Positions 36,504 to 46,940 of a DNA stretch of 64,000 bases are shown here, piece by piece. The DNA is taken from NCBI RefSeq assembly GCF_021560175.1, contig NZ_CP091110.1:1044001-1108000 (forward strand), written 5' to 3'. Numbering within the stretch: the stretch's first letter is position 1; each line of letters opens with the position of its first letter. The notes beneath the pieces were generated by a model. It had not been told where the DNA came from. It did not search any database and saw only the letters and a program-made list of their open reading frames with translations. Source of the DNA: Neobacillus drentensis. GTDB lineage: Bacteria > Bacillota > Bacilli > Bacillales > Cytobacillaceae. Made by a program: the position numbers and the translations under genes.

Positions 36504-37301
36504 ATGAAATATTTAGTCATTAAGTGTGGCGGAAGTGTGTTAGAAAATCTGCCAAGATCCTTTTATGAAGACATCGTAAAAATGCATGCCTCCGGTGAGT
36601 GGACACCGATTATCGTTCATGGCGGAGGCCCGCTGATTACTTCATTATTAAAAAGCTTAAATGTAGAAACCAAATTCGTAAATGGACTTAGAGTAACCGA
36701 CCATCAAGTGTTAGACGTAGTGGAAATGGTTTTAAGCGGATCAGTTAATAAACAAGTAGTTAGGAATCTTGTCGAAGTTGGAGGAAATGCGGTCGGTATT
36801 AGCGGTGTTGATGGCGGCCTGCTAAAGGCAGCCCCGACAACTAATGCGAAAACTTTAGGTTTTGTTGGAGAAGTAGTCGAAGTTAATAACAGTATCATCG
36901 AGAGTATCATCGACCAAGGGTTTATCCCGGTTATTTCTCCGGTTGGTATTGATGCAAGTGGGCAGCGTTATAACATAAATGGTGATATTGCTGCCTCTGC
37001 CATTGCAAAATCATTAGAAGCCAACCTGTGTTTCATCAGTGATATTCCTGGTATCTTGGTAAATCATGATGGAGTAAAAACTAAGCTTGATAAGGTCTCA
37101 AAGGCCATTATTGAACAGATGATCGAAGACGAAACCATTTATGGAGGAATGATTCCAAAGGTTCAAGCTGCAATTGACGGCCTTGTTCATAACATACCAG
37201 AGGTTGGAATCATTAACGGTTTTGAAAAAAATAGTCTGCTGGATTATTCAAACGGCAAATGCGTTGGGACAAAAATAGTCCTAGAAGAGGAGATTGCGTA
37301 A
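36504..37301 (+). CDS. argB: Acetylglutamate kinase
   Basis: 265 residues; phosphorylates N-acetylglutamate, the second step of the pathway. Amino acid kinase fold with VIKCGGSVLE (N-terminal Lys), IVHGGGPLI, and NINGDIAASAIAKSL near the C-terminus. RBS AGGGAGGA before ATG 36504. Stop and argD start overlap by one base. Confidence 0.94.
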   Translation: MKYLVIKCGGSVLENLPRSFYEDIVKMHASGEWTPIIVHGGGPLITSLLKSLNVETKFVNGLRVTDHQVLDVVEMVLSGSVNKQVVRNLVEVGGNAVGISGVDGGLLKAAPTTNAKTLGFVGEVVEVNNSIIESIIDQGFIPVISPVGIDASGQRYNINGDIAASAIAKSLEANLCFISDIPGILVNHDGVKTKLDKVSKAIIEQMIEDETIYGGMIPKVQAAIDGLVHNIPEVGIINGFEKNSLLDYSNGKCVGTKIVLEEEIA

Positions 37302-38500
37302 TGGTAAACGATACTTCCATCTCCCTGACCACACCAGTAATGGCAACATACAGCCGATTCCCTGTCACATTAGTTAAGGGGAAAGGAAGTTACGTGTGGG
37401 ACGATCAAGGGAACCAATTTTTAGATTTCACTTCAGGTATTGCTACTTGTAACTTAGGGCATGTTCCTGACCCAGTTAAAGAAAAGCTGGAGGAACAATT
37501 ACAAAACTTGTGGCATTGCTCCAATTTATATAACATTCCGAATCAGCAGCAGCTTGCTGCAGCGCTAACCGCTAATAGCTGCGGTGATCAGGTTTTTTTC
37601 TGCAATAGTGGCGCTGAAGCGAATGAAGCCGCTATTAAACTGGCAAGAAGATATGCAAATAAAGTAAAAGGAAGCAGTTCTTCTGAGGTTGTCACCTTTG
37701 GACAGTCCTTCCACGGGAGAACCTTAGCTACCTTGACAGCAACAGGACAAGAGAAAATCCAGCAGGGCTTTGCGCCGCTTATGCCAGGATTCAGTTACCT
37801 TCCATACAATGACGAGACAGCATTAGAACAGCTTGTTGCCATTAAGCCTGCAGCTGTATTACTCGAGCTTGTCCAAGGTGAAGGCGGGGTTATTCCAGCC
37901 AATCAGCAATGGGTAACAAAATTAGCACAAATTTGTAAGGAAAACGATATCCTGCTGATGGTGGATGAAATTCAAACAGGTATCGGCCGAACAGGAACAT
38001 TTTTTGCCTATGAGCAATATTCGATCGAACCAGATGTCATAAGTATTGCCAAAGGATTGGGATCAGGATTTCCAATCGGAGCGATCATTGCCAAAGAAGA
38101 GGCAGCAAAAGGGTTTGAACCGGGCAGCCATGGCAGTACCTTTGGCGGAAACCCACTGGCAACAGCAGCTGGGCTTGCGACTGTGACCCATATTATTGAA
38201 AGTAATTTGCTTGAACAGACAAAGGAAGCGATAGATTATTTAGATCAGCAGCTGACCCTTTTAAAGCAGAAATACTCTTTTATAAAAGAAATTCGCGGTA
38301 AAGGGCTGTTAAAAGGATTAGTCGTCGAAACGAATGCATTAGAAATTGTTCAAGAAGCAATTTCCAATCAACTCCTTATTTTAACTGCCGGACCTAATGT
38401 CGTCCGTATTTTACCTCCATTAACCGTAACGAAAGAAGAAATAAATGAATTTACAGAAGCATTGGAAAAAACATTCCAAAGTATCGAGAAAGGCGAGTGA
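37301..38500 (+). CDS. argD: Acetylornithine aminotransferase
   Basis: 399 residues; class III PLP aminotransferase that makes N-acetylornithine from the semialdehyde. NSGAEANEAAIKLAR, LLMVDEIQTGIGRTG and the catalytic Lys in ISIAKGLGSGFPIGA are present. Start ATG 37301 overlaps the argB TAA and has AGAGGAG inside the argB end. Confidence 0.94.
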   Translation: MVNDTSISLTTPVMATYSRFPVTLVKGKGSYVWDDQGNQFLDFTSGIATCNLGHVPDPVKEKLEEQLQNLWHCSNLYNIPNQQQLAAALTANSCGDQVFFCNSGAEANEAAIKLARRYANKVKGSSSSEVVTFGQSFHGRTLATLTATGQEKIQQGFAPLMPGFSYLPYNDETALEQLVAIKPAAVLLELVQGEGGVIPANQQWVTKLAQICKENDILLMVDEIQTGIGRTGTFFAYEQYSIEPDVISIAKGLGSGFPIGAIIAKEEAAKGFEPGSHGSTFGGNPLATAAGLATVTHIIESNLLEQTKEAIDYLDQQLTLLKQKYSFIKEIRGKGLLKGLVVETNALEIVQEAISNQLLILTAGPNVVRILPPLTVTKEEINEFTEALEKTFQSIEKGE

Positions 38501-38505
38501 CTATT

Positions 38506-39582
38506 TTGGAAAAGGGTTATCTTACTTTGGAAACAGGAGAAATATTTGAAGGCGTCCTAATTGGGGCAGATAAGGACTCTCTTGGCGAAGTCGTTTTTAA
38601 TACAAGTATGACTGGGTATCAGGAAATTATCACCGACCCATCTTACGCCGGGCAAATTATTACCTTCTGCTATCCGATTATTGGAAACTATGGAATCAAT
38701 GCATTGGATGATGAAAGCATTTCTCCAGCATTAGCAGGTGTTGTTATTAGTGATTTATGTGAAGAGCCAAGTCATTATCAATCTATTAATAAATTTTCAG
38801 AAAAGTTAAAGTCTGCAGGAGTTTCCGGGCTTGCCGGAGTGGATACAAGACGACTTGTCAAAACCATTCGAAGCCGTGGTACGGTAAAAGGGTATTTAGG
38901 AAAAGAAAAGAAAAATATTGTTCCGAACGATCCAAAAACGACTATGTGGGTGGATAAAGTATCTACCAAGAAAATTCAATATTTCAAAAATAATGGTCCA
39001 CACGTAGTCCTAATGGATTTCGGCTATAAAAAGTCGATTCTTCATGCTCTTTTAGAAGAGAACTGTTCGGTAACAATTGTTCCTTATACCACCACATTTG
39101 AAAAAATAAAATCTTTAAATCCAGATGGGATTTTATTGAGTAATGGCCCTGGAGATCCAATGCAGTTAAAAGCATGGTTTCCAGAAATAAAAAAAATAAC
39201 ACAGGCCTATCCAACGCTCGGAATTTGCCTGGGTCATCAGTTAATTGCCCTGTCATATGGAGCAAAAACGACTAAACTTGCCTACGGACATAGAGGCGGA
39301 AACCATCCAGTTAAAGAATTGACGACTGGAAAGGTAAAAATAACTGCACAAAATCATAGCTATGTTGTGTTAGATGAGAGTATTGATCAAAAGGTATTTA
39401 ATGTTACCTACCGAAATATAAATGACAAATCAATTGAAGGGCTGCAACATAAATTGTACCCAATTCAAACCGTTCAATTTCATCCGGAAGCACATCCCGG
39501 ACCAAGCGACACGGAATATATTTTTAAAGATTTTGTGAGTCAGATTGCATCATTGGGAGAGAACATTTATGCCGTTAAATAA
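38506..39582 (+). CDS. carA: Carbamoyl-phosphate synthase, small (glutaminase) subunit, arginine-type
   Basis: About 358 residues; releases ammonia from glutamine for CarB. C-terminal class I amidotransferase domain with nucleophile in GICLGHQLIALSYGA and the His/Glu pair in QFHPEAHPGP. The start is TTG 38506 or the in-frame GTG 38497, which overlaps the argD stop; spacing from AAAGGCGAG suits neither perfectly. Its location inside the arg operon marks it as the arginine-regulated enzyme rather than the pyrimidine one. Confidence 0.92.
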   Translation: MEKGYLTLETGEIFEGVLIGADKDSLGEVVFNTSMTGYQEIITDPSYAGQIITFCYPIIGNYGINALDDESISPALAGVVISDLCEEPSHYQSINKFSEKLKSAGVSGLAGVDTRRLVKTIRSRGTVKGYLGKEKKNIVPNDPKTTMWVDKVSTKKIQYFKNNGPHVVLMDFGYKKSILHALLEENCSVTIVPYTTTFEKIKSLNPDGILLSNGPGDPMQLKAWFPEIKKITQAYPTLGICLGHQLIALSYGAKTTKLAYGHRGGNHPVKELTTGKVKITAQNHSYVVLDESIDQKVFNVTYRNINDKSIEGLQHKLYPIQTVQFHPEAHPGPSDTEYIFKDFVSQIASLGENIYAVK

Positions 39583-42500
39583 AAATCTAAAAAAAGTACT
39601 TGTTATTGGTTCAGGACCAATTGTGATCGGGCAGGCAGCAGAATTTGATTATGCCGGCACACAGGCGTGTATCGCCTTAAAAGAAGAGGGAATTGAAGTT
39701 GTTCTCATTAATAACAACCCTGCCACGATTATGACTGATGAAGCGGTGGCGGATAAGGTATATATTGAACCATTAAATGTAGAAACGATAGAGAAGATTA
39801 TCCAGAAGGAGAGACCTGATGGGGTAATTGGTACCCTTGGCGGTCAAACTGGATTAAATTTAACCGTTCAGCTATTTGAGCAGAAAATTCTAGAGAAATA
39901 CAATGTTGAACTTTTAGGGACTTCGGTAGCGTCCATTAAAAATGGAGAGGACCGCGAGAAGTTCCGTAATTTAATGATAGAAATTGGTGAACCAATCCCT
40001 GAATCTGAAATCATTCATAGTTACGAAGAAGGAGTTCAGTTTGTTCAAAAAATCGGGTTCCCTGTCATCATCCGCCCTGCCTATACATTAGGAGGAGAGG
40101 GTGGAGGTTTCGCCTATAATGATGAGGAACTTGAAATTGTGCTAAAAAAAGGGTTAGCAGCGAGCCCTATTCATCAAGTCTTAGTGGAAAAGAGCATTAA
40201 AGGCTGGAAGGAAATTGAATATGAAGTAATGAGAGATGCAAATGATACGTGCATCATTGTTTGTAATATGGAAAATATGGACCCAGTAGGTGTTCATACA
40301 GGCGATTCCATTGTTGTGGCTCCATCACAAACATTAACAGATGTTCAATATCAAATGCTTCGTGACGTTTCAATAAAAGTAATAAGAGAATTAGAGATTA
40401 TTGGTGGATGTAATATTCAGTTAGCTTTGCATCCTGAATCAAATCAATACTATATTATCGAAGTAAATCCAAGGGTAAGCCGTTCATCGGCACTTGCTTC
40501 AAAAGCAACCGGATATCCGATCGCAAGGATGGCGGCAAAGTGTGCGATTGGTTACCATCTTGATGAGATTGTGAACCCGATAACAGGTAATACCTTTGCT
40601 TCTTTTGAGCCAGCGATTGATTATATTGTGGTGAAACTGCCTCGTTTTCCATTTGACAAATTCCCTGAAGCAGACAGAACCTTAGGGACACAAATGAAAG
40701 CAACCGGGGAAGTTATGGCAATTGACCGAACGTTTGAAGGAGCTTTAAACAAAGCGATTCGTTCCATGGAAATGAATGTTTACGGTCTCTGCCAAACAGC
40801 TTATGAGTCATTAGAAGAGTCTACCTTGTTTGATTTGCTTAAAGTAGCAAATGACAAGCGCCTATTTGTGATTGCCGAAGGATTTAGAAGAGGCCTCACT
40901 CTTCAGAAAGTACAACAACTTACTGAAATTGACCCGTGGTTTTTACACAAAATTAGTTCAATCGTTGCGTTAGAAAAGGAATTAGCTTCCTTCCAATGGG
41001 ATACTGTTCCAATCGACTTGCTTAAAAGGGCCAAACGAAACAATGTCTCTGACAAGTTATTAGCGCAAATGTATCAAATCCCGGAAAAACAAGTAAGACT
41101 CAAGTGGAAAGAGCAACAAATGCTTCCAGGCTACAAAATGGTAGATACGTGTTCTGCTGAATTCGATGCCGTTACCCCTTACTACTATTCCACTTGGCAT
41201 GGCAGTGATGAAGTTGAAATCACCGACAAGAAAAAGATTCTAGTAATCGGTTCAGGTCCGATTCGAATTGGGCAAGGAATAGAATTTGATTATTGCTCGG
41301 TCCACGCTGCTAAAGCAATCAAGAAAAAAGGCTATGAAGCAGTAGTAATCAATAATAATCCGGAAACAGTGAGTACAGACTATTCGGTTGCTGACCGCTT
41401 GTATTTTGAACCACTCGCTGCTGAAGATGTGATCCATGTCATTGAGAAAGAAAAAGTGGATGGCGTGTTAATCCAGTTTGGAGGGCAAACAGCCATTAAT
41501 CTTGCCCATGAGTTAGAAGAAGAAGGAATTAAAATTTTAGGGACAACAGTTCAAAATGTTGACCGCCTAGAGGACCGAAAGGAATTTTATCAACTCCTGG
41601 ATGATTTAGCTATTCCGCATATTGAAGGAAAAACAGCTTCACAGCCAGAAGAATTAATGGAAGCAGCTGCATCTTTGGGTTATCCGGTACTTGTTCGTCC
41701 GTCCTATGTAATCGGCGGGCAATCCATGTTTACGATTTTTTCCGAGTACGAGCTAGCTCAGTACATTACCCAGCTTGAAGAAAATTCAAATGCCGAGATG
41801 TGGCCATTATTAGTAGATAAGTTTTTACCAGGCCAGGAATGTGAAATTGATGTCATTTGTGATGGAGAAAATATTGTCGTACCTGGAATCTTTGAACATA
41901 TTGAAAAAGCTGGTGTTCACTCCGGAGACAGCATCACAGTGTTTCCGCCAATCTCTTTATCAAACAAAATAAAAGAAACATTAATTGATTATGCGGGCAG
42001 GATTGCTAAGTCAGCACCTGTTGTTGGCATTATGAATATCCAATTTGTTTGTTATGATGATACGGTTTATGTGTTAGAAGTTAATCCGCGCTCTTCACGA
42101 ACCGTGCCGATTATTAGTAAGGTCACCGGCGTTCCAATGATTGAATGGGCAACAAATGTTCAATTAGGGAATTCTTTAACAGAATTGAGCCAAGATTTAG
42201 GGTTGCTATCTGAACCTAGTTACTATTCAGTAAAAACACCTGTTTTCTCGTCCAGTAAGCTTAAGGGAGTCGATCATGTACTTGGGCCGGAAATGAAGTC
42301 AACCGGGGAAGTACTTGGGATTGGAACTAACTTTCAGCAAGCCCTTCAAAAATCCATTCCTTTAATTAATGGAAACAAGGAAGAAAATTATATTCTTTGT
42401 TCGATTTCTGACAGAGAAAAAACAGAAAGTCTTGCCATTTTACAGGAAATAGTAAAAGAAAATTACAAACTGGCTGCAACAGAAGGAACCGCTTTGTTCT

Positions 42501-42805
42501 TAACATCCAATGGCTTTACCGTAGACCTAGTCGTAAAGGATGAAAACGACTTAAATAATATCTTTCGTAATAAGCCGATTCAGGCTGTTATAAATATACC
42601 AAACCAAGGCCGGAACAAAAACAAGTTTGGTTTCCAGATGCGCGAGTATGCAGTCCGCTATAAGGTACCGGTATTCACACATCTTGATACAATTGAAACC
42701 ACATTAAGCGTCGAAAAGAAGCTCGGAGCTAATTCTGAGGTAAGGACGGTTAGCGAGTATTACAAACTTGAGAAAGAAGGGGCTACTCATGTTAGAAGCA
42801 ATTAA
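39569..42805 (+). CDS. carB: Carbamoyl-phosphate synthase, large subunit, arginine-type
   Basis: 1078 residues: two homologous ATP-grasp halves (each opening VLVIGSGPI.IGQ; about 10-400 and 555-935), an oligomerisation domain between them and a C-terminal MGS-like regulatory domain (about 940-1078). It makes carbamoyl phosphate from bicarbonate, ammonia and two ATP. ATG 39569 overlaps the end of carA by 14 bp; the frame extends to 39545 without a ribosome binding site. It overlaps argF by 17 bp. Confidence 0.95.
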   Translation: MPLNKNLKKVLVIGSGPIVIGQAAEFDYAGTQACIALKEEGIEVVLINNNPATIMTDEAVADKVYIEPLNVETIEKIIQKERPDGVIGTLGGQTGLNLTVQLFEQKILEKYNVELLGTSVASIKNGEDREKFRNLMIEIGEPIPESEIIHSYEEGVQFVQKIGFPVIIRPAYTLGGEGGGFAYNDEELEIVLKKGLAASPIHQVLVEKSIKGWKEIEYEVMRDANDTCIIVCNMENMDPVGVHTGDSIVVAPSQTLTDVQYQMLRDVSIKVIRELEIIGGCNIQLALHPESNQYYIIEVNPRVSRSSALASKATGYPIARMAAKCAIGYHLDEIVNPITGNTFASFEPAIDYIVVKLPRFPFDKFPEADRTLGTQMKATGEVMAIDRTFEGALNKAIRSMEMNVYGLCQTAYESLEESTLFDLLKVANDKRLFVIAEGFRRGLTLQKVQQLTEIDPWFLHKISSIVALEKELASFQWDTVPIDLLKRAKRNNVSDKLLAQMYQIPEKQVRLKWKEQQMLPGYKMVDTCSAEFDAVTPYYYSTWHGSDEVEITDKKKILVIGSGPIRIGQGIEFDYCSVHAAKAIKKKGYEAVVINNNPETVSTDYSVADRLYFEPLAAEDVIHVIEKEKVDGVLIQFGGQTAINLAHELEEEGIKILGTTVQNVDRLEDRKEFYQLLDDLAIPHIEGKTASQPEELMEAAASLGYPVLVRPSYVIGGQSMFTIFSEYELAQYITQLEENSNAEMWPLLVDKFLPGQECEIDVICDGENIVVPGIFEHIEKAGVHSGDSITVFPPISLSNKIKETLIDYAGRIAKSAPVVGIMNIQFVCYDDTVYVLEVNPRSSRTVPIISKVTGVPMIEWATNVQLGNSLTELSQDLGLLSEPSYYSVKTPVFSSSKLKGVDHVLGPEMKSTGEVLGIGTNFQQALQKSIPLINGNKEENYILCSISDREKTESLAILQEIVKENYKLAATEGTALFLTSNGFTVDLVVKDENDLNNIFRNKPIQAVINIPNQGRNKNKFGFQMREYAVRYKVPVFTHLDTIETTLSVEKKLGANSEVRTVSEYYKLEKEGATHVRSN

Positions 42806-43769
42806 TACGGACGATAAAAGCATCGGGGAGAACCTGCAATTTAAGGGACTGGATTTTTTACAGCTGGCTGATTTTAGTTCTGACCAAATCTTATATTTAC
42901 TTAATGAAGCCGTCGAATTAAAAAAACAGCAAAAAGAAGGTAAACCGTATCCTTACTTAAACGGAAAGGTATTAGGAATGATCTTTGAAAAATCTTCGAC
43001 CCGTACAAGGGTTTCCTTTGAAGTGGGAATGCTGCAGTTAGGGGGACATGCAATCTTTTTAAGCTCAAGGGATATTCAGCTAGGACGTGGCGAGAGCATT
43101 TCGGACACCGCGAAGGTTTTGTCGCGCTATGTTGATGGAATGATGATACGCACATTTTCACATGAATCGGTTGAGGAGTTAGCCGCACATGCAACAGTAC
43201 CGGTCATTAATGGGTTAACAGACCTGCAGCACCCGACCCAGGTACTGGCTGATCTATTAACCATCCTAGAACATAAAGGAAAGCTGGCCGGATTAAAGCT
43301 TTGCTATATTGGTGATGGTTACAATAATATGGCCCATTCCTTAATGGAAGGTGCCGTGAAGGTCGGTATGAATATCAGTATTGCCAGCCCTCCGGGATAT
43401 CTGCCCGATGGGGAAATTACCGAAAGGGCTATCCAAGCAGGAAAACAAACAGGGGCTTCCGTTATGATTACGAATAATCCTTATGAAGCCATAAAAGATG
43501 CTGATGTAGTGGTTACGGATGTATGGACCAGTATGGGGCAGGAAGAAGAAACTGCGATTCGCTTAAAGGCATTTCAAGCTTTCCAAGTTAATAAGGAATT
43601 ATGCAGTCATGCGAATAAAGACTTTATTTTCTTACACTGTTTACCAGCTCACCGCGGCGAAGAAGTAACAGGTGAGATTATTGACGGTCCTCATTCAGTT
43701 GTATTTGATGAAGCGGAGAACCGTCTGCATGCGCAAAAAGCAATTTTGAAACTTTTACTATCAAAATAG
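42789..43769 (+). CDS. argF: Ornithine carbamoyltransferase
   Basis: 326 residues; joins carbamoyl phosphate to ornithine giving citrulline. The carbamoyl-phosphate site SSTRTRVSFE, HPTQVLADLLT and the ornithine-site FLHCLPAHRGEEV are all intact. ATG 42789 after GAAAGAAGGGG; overlaps carB. Last gene of the operon; no hairpin terminator was seen before argG, whose own promoter follows. Confidence 0.94.
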   Translation: MLEAINTDDKSIGENLQFKGLDFLQLADFSSDQILYLLNEAVELKKQQKEGKPYPYLNGKVLGMIFEKSSTRTRVSFEVGMLQLGGHAIFLSSRDIQLGRGESISDTAKVLSRYVDGMMIRTFSHESVEELAAHATVPVINGLTDLQHPTQVLADLLTILEHKGKLAGLKLCYIGDGYNNMAHSLMEGAVKVGMNISIASPPGYLPDGEITERAIQAGKQTGASVMITNNPYEAIKDADVVVTDVWTSMGQEEETAIRLKAFQAFQVNKELCSHANKDFIFLHCLPAHRGEEVTGEIIDGPHSVVFDEAENRLHAQKAILKLLLSK

Positions 43770-43770
43770 T

Positions 43771-43825
43771 TTCATTTTCTATGAGACATGTTGTATAATA
43801 ATTCTATCAGATGAATAAAAATCCA
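43771..43825 (+). promoter_or_regulatory. argG promoter with downstream ARG box
   Basis: TTCATT (43771-43776) and TATAAT (43794-43799) are 17 bp apart; the -35 is weak. The sequence ATGAATAAAAATCCA at 43811-43825 is close to the strong AhrC operator ATGAATAAAAATTCA and lies just past the likely transcription start, suited to repression by arginine. Confidence 0.7.
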
Positions 43826-43849
43826 CAATGAAGTACAAGGAGAATAAAA

Positions 43850-45061
43850 ATGACAAAGGAAAAAATTGTTTTAGCATACTCAGGTGGTTTAGATACATCG
43901 GTATCAGTGAAATGGATCCAAGAAAAGTACGGTTATGATGTAATTGCCTTGGGGTTGGATGTTGGAGAAGGGAAAGACCTAGAGGCTATTAAAAATAAAG
44001 CATTAAAAGTTGGCGCCATCAAGGCCTATATGATAGATGCAAAAGAAATGTTGGCAAAAGAATATATTTTACCAGCTTTAAAGGCTAATTGTTTATATGA
44101 AGGTAAGTATCCATTATCCTCAGCCCTATCAAGACCGCTTATTTCTAAATTATTGGTGGAGGTTGCGGAAAAAGAGGGAGCAAGCGCTGTTGCTCATGGC
44201 TGTACAGGTAAAGGAAACGACCAAGTTCGCTTTGAAGTATCAATCCAAGCATTGAATCCTAGTTTAAAGGTTGTTGCACCTGTTCGTGAGTGGGGAATGA
44301 CTCGCGATGAAGAAATTAAATATGCGGAAGAAAACGGGATTCCTATACCGGTTGATTTAGATAATCCATTTTCAATTGATGCTAATATCTGGGGACGTGC
44401 TTGTGAGGCAGGAGTTCTTGAGGATCCATGGGCAGAGGCGCCAGAGGCAGCGTTTGACTGGACGAATCCGATTGAATTGACACCGGATGTTCCTGAATAT
44501 CTTGAAATCGAATTCGAACAAGGGGTTCCTGTTGCCCTTAATGGTGAACAACTGCCACTTGTTCAATTGATTGAGACACTTAATACACTTGGCGGCAAGC
44601 ATGGGGTTGGCCGCATCGACCATATTGAAAATAGATTAGTAGGGATCAAATCAAGAGAAGTGTATGAAAACCCTGCTGCGTTAATTTTGATTAATGCTCA
44701 TAGAGAACTAGAGTTTTTAACGCTAACCCGTGAGGTTACCCAATTTAAGACACAGGTTGAACAGCAAATGGCGAAGATTATTTATGAAGGTCTTTGGTAT
44801 TCTCCAATTAAACCTGCTCTTGATGCATTTATCAATGAGACCCAAAAGGTAGTTTCTGGAACAATTCGTGTTAAGCTTTTTAAAGGAAATCACACGGTTG
44901 TAGGCCGAAAATCACCACACAGCCTTTACAATGAAGAACTAGCTACCTATGCAAAAGGTGATGCCTTTGATCATAACGCAGCGGTTGGCTTTATTAAACT
45001 TTGGGGACTTCCAACAAAGGTTTATTCTGAAGTTAATAACAAAGAGACGATTTTAAAATAA
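43850..45061 (+). CDS. argG: Argininosuccinate synthase
   Basis: 403 residues, the same length as in B. subtilis; condenses citrulline and aspartate with ATP. N-terminal PP-loop [27 protein letters not shown] and the [14 protein letters not shown] region are diagnostic. RBS AAGGAG before ATG 43850. Forms a unit with argH. Confidence 0.95.
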   Translation: MTKEKIVLAYSGGLDTSVSVKWIQEKYGYDVIALGLDVGEGKDLEAIKNKALKVGAIKAYMIDAKEMLAKEYILPALKANCLYEGKYPLSSALSRPLISKLLVEVAEKEGASAVAHGCTGKGNDQVRFEVSIQALNPSLKVVAPVREWGMTRDEEIKYAEENGIPIPVDLDNPFSIDANIWGRACEAGVLEDPWAEAPEAAFDWTNPIELTPDVPEYLEIEFEQGVPVALNGEQLPLVQLIETLNTLGGKHGVGRIDHIENRLVGIKSREVYENPAALILINAHRELEFLTLTREVTQFKTQVEQQMAKIIYEGLWYSPIKPALDAFINETQKVVSGTIRVKLFKGNHTVVGRKSPHSLYNEELATYAKGDAFDHNAAVGFIKLWGLPTKVYSEVNNKETILK

Positions 45062-45070
45062 ATCCGGATT

Positions 45071-45093
45071 GCCCTCGAATCCAATTCGGGGGC
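45071..45093 (+). terminator. Hairpin between argG and argH
   Basis: GCCCTCGAAT pairs with ATTCGGGGGC (one G-T) around a short loop, followed by TGTCTTCTTT. It may reduce argH transcription relative to argG. Confidence 0.5.
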
Positions 45094-45121
45094 TGTCTTC
45101 TTTATCTAGGGAGGAACAGCA

Positions 45122-46498
45122 ATGTCGAAGTTATGGGGCGGTCGTTTTACAAAGGAAACCAACAAGCTGGTAGAGGAGTTTACAGCATCGATTTCTTTTG
45201 ATCAAAAGTTAGCAAAAGAGGATATTGCCGGAAGTATGGCCCATGTCCAAATGTTGGGAGAATGCGGCATTATTCCGATCGAGGATGCCATTAAAATTAA
45301 GGACGGTCTTTTAGCAATTAGGAAATTGGTGGATGCCGGCGAGGTTGAGTTTTTAGTTGAAGATGAAGATATTCATATGAATATTGAAAAGCTCTTGATT
45401 GAAAAAATCGGACCAGTTGGCGGCAAACTTCATACTGGCCGAAGCCGCAATGACCAAGTGGCTACCGATATGCATTTATATTTACGAACTAAAACAACTG
45501 AGCTGATTAAGTTAATTGAAGATGTCCAGCAGGCATTAATTGAGCAGGCAAAAGCGAACATTCATACTTTGATTCCCGGATACACTCATTTGCAGCGAGC
45601 CCAGCCCGTTTCTTTTGCCCATCACCTTATGGCCTATTTTTGGATGTTTGAACGTGATAAAGAGAGACTAATGGATTCACTCAAACGGATCAATTGGCTT
45701 CCACTTGGTTCCGGTGCATTAGCAGGGACAACATTTCCCATCAATCGTGAACGAGTCGCGGAATTATTAGGATTTGAAACGATTTACCCTAATAGTATGG
45801 ATGCGGTGAGTGATCGCGATTTTATAGTAGAATTCTTATCAATCGGGTCGATTATTATGACACATATCTCTAGATTTTCTGAGGAGTTGGTCATTTGGTC
45901 AAGTCAGGAGTTTCAGTTTGTAGAACTTGACGATTCTTTCTGTACCGGTTCAAGTATTATGCCACAAAAGAAAAACCCGGATGTCCCTGAAGTGCTGAGA
46001 GGTAAGACTGGACGGACATATGGTAACCTGATGGGCTTGTTAACCGTACTAAAGGGTCTGCCGCTTGCTTATAATAAAGATCTACAAGAAGACAAAGAAG
46101 GCATGTTTGATACAGTAGAGACGCTTGAAGGCTCATTAAAGCTGTTAGCCCCAATGGTTGAAACCATGACAATCAATAAAGATGTGATGCGAAAGGCAAT
46201 TAATAATGATTTTTCTAATGCAACAGATATTGCTGATTACTTGGTTAGAAAAGGTTTGCCATTCCGTGAGGCCCATGAAGTGATCGGAAAAATCGTTCTA
46301 TATGCCATTCAATCAAATAAGTTTTTATTGGATTTAAGTTTTGAAGAATATCAGGGCTTCAGTCCTCTATTTGAAGAGGATATATACGGGGTATTAGCTC
46401 CTGAACAAGTAGTCGCGGTCAGAAACAGCTTTGGAGGTACCGCTCCAGCACAGGTAGAGCATCAAATCGTGCTTGCAGAGGGGAAACTTCATCGATAA
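45122..46498 (+). CDS. argH: Argininosuccinate lyase
   Basis: 458 residues; splits argininosuccinate into arginine and fumarate. Fumarase/aspartase superfamily: [32 protein letters not shown] (catalytic His) and the signature [16 protein letters not shown]-terminal KLWGGRFT is the usual opening. RBS GGGAGGA before ATG 45122. Completes the pathway to arginine within the window. Confidence 0.95.
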   Translation: MSKLWGGRFTKETNKLVEEFTASISFDQKLAKEDIAGSMAHVQMLGECGIIPIEDAIKIKDGLLAIRKLVDAGEVEFLVEDEDIHMNIEKLLIEKIGPVGGKLHTGRSRNDQVATDMHLYLRTKTTELIKLIEDVQQALIEQAKANIHTLIPGYTHLQRAQPVSFAHHLMAYFWMFERDKERLMDSLKRINWLPLGSGALAGTTFPINRERVAELLGFETIYPNSMDAVSDRDFIVEFLSIGSIIMTHISRFSEELVIWSSQEFQFVELDDSFCTGSSIMPQKKNPDVPEVLRGKTGRTYGNLMGLLTVLKGLPLAYNKDLQEDKEGMFDTVETLEGSLKLLAPMVETMTINKDVMRKAINNDFSNATDIADYLVRKGLPFREAHEVIGKIVLYAIQSNKFLLDLSFEEYQGFSPLFEEDIYGVLAPEQVVAVRNSFGGTAPAQVEHQIVLAEGKLHR

Positions 46499-46570
46499 TA
46501 GTAATCTCATGGCTCGCTTAACGGCGGGTCTTGTTTAAGATTAAGAAAGTATAAAAATAAGACTTTGAAA

Positions 46571-46846
46571 ATTGTCCAGCGCAAGCGCCCTAGCGGCTAG
46601 TGTCCTTCGCGCTCCGCCCTACGATAAGTCAACATCGAATCGCTGCCGCTCTTCGTGTTGTCTAGCTCCAGCGTCTAGGGGCTCGGGGTCATAAGCCAAT
46701 CCGTCAAGAAGGCTAAAGAGCAGCCTTCTCGCCGGCTCGTCTTATGCCAGTCGCCCCTGATCAAGACGCTTCCGCTTTCGCCTTTCCTTTATCTCAGTTG
46801 GAGCACTCCAGGCCTTACGCCGCTGACCAGGGCGCTTGCGTTTTTT
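46571..46846 (+). repeat. Type A hairpin repeat, copy 1, interrupted by a type B repeat
   Basis: The left part (46571-46658) and right part (46783-46846) together match the uninterrupted copy at 59040-59186 (shared blocks AGCGGCTAGTGTCCTTCG, GATAAGTCAACATCGAATCG, TTTCCTTTATCTCAG, GAGCACTCCAGGCC or similar). The outer ends CGCAAGCGCCCT and AGGGCGCTTGCG form a perfect 12-bp stem, continued by AGCGGC/GCCGCT. Between the two parts sits a complete type B element. Noncoding; part of the 651-bp gap 46499-47149, which also holds the hom promoter and riboswitch. Confidence 0.85.
46659..46782 (+). repeat. Type B hairpin repeat, copy 1, nested inside type A
   Basis: About 124 bp starting TGTCTAGCTCCAGCGTCTAG and ending GACGCTTCCGCTTTCGCC. 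It is closely similar to the copy at 51904-52026. It folds as a long imperfect hairpin: AGCGTCT/AGACGCT outside, GGGGC/GCCCC, CATAAG/CTTATG, and GAAGGC/GCCTTC at the tip. Confidence 0.88.
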
Positions 46847-46866
46847 GTATGAATTGAAAGAAAATA

Positions 46867-46895
46867 TTGACATTTATAAATAATTAAACTAGAAT
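46867..46895 (+). promoter_or_regulatory. SigA promoter of the S-box/hom transcript
   Basis: TTGACA (46867-46872) and TAGAAT (46890-46895) with a 17-bp spacer, about 40 bp before the riboswitch aptamer. Confidence 0.85.
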
Positions 46896-46940
46896 ACTTT
46901 TTATAACTTAACTCAGCAATTAATAAAAATAAAATATGAC

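Noticed and set aside
46571..46846. Repeat regions considered as small RNA genes or a riboswitch.
   Set aside because: No match to a known RNA family apart from the separate S-box downstream; the same sequences occur beside unrelated genes, so a dispersed repeat explains them better.
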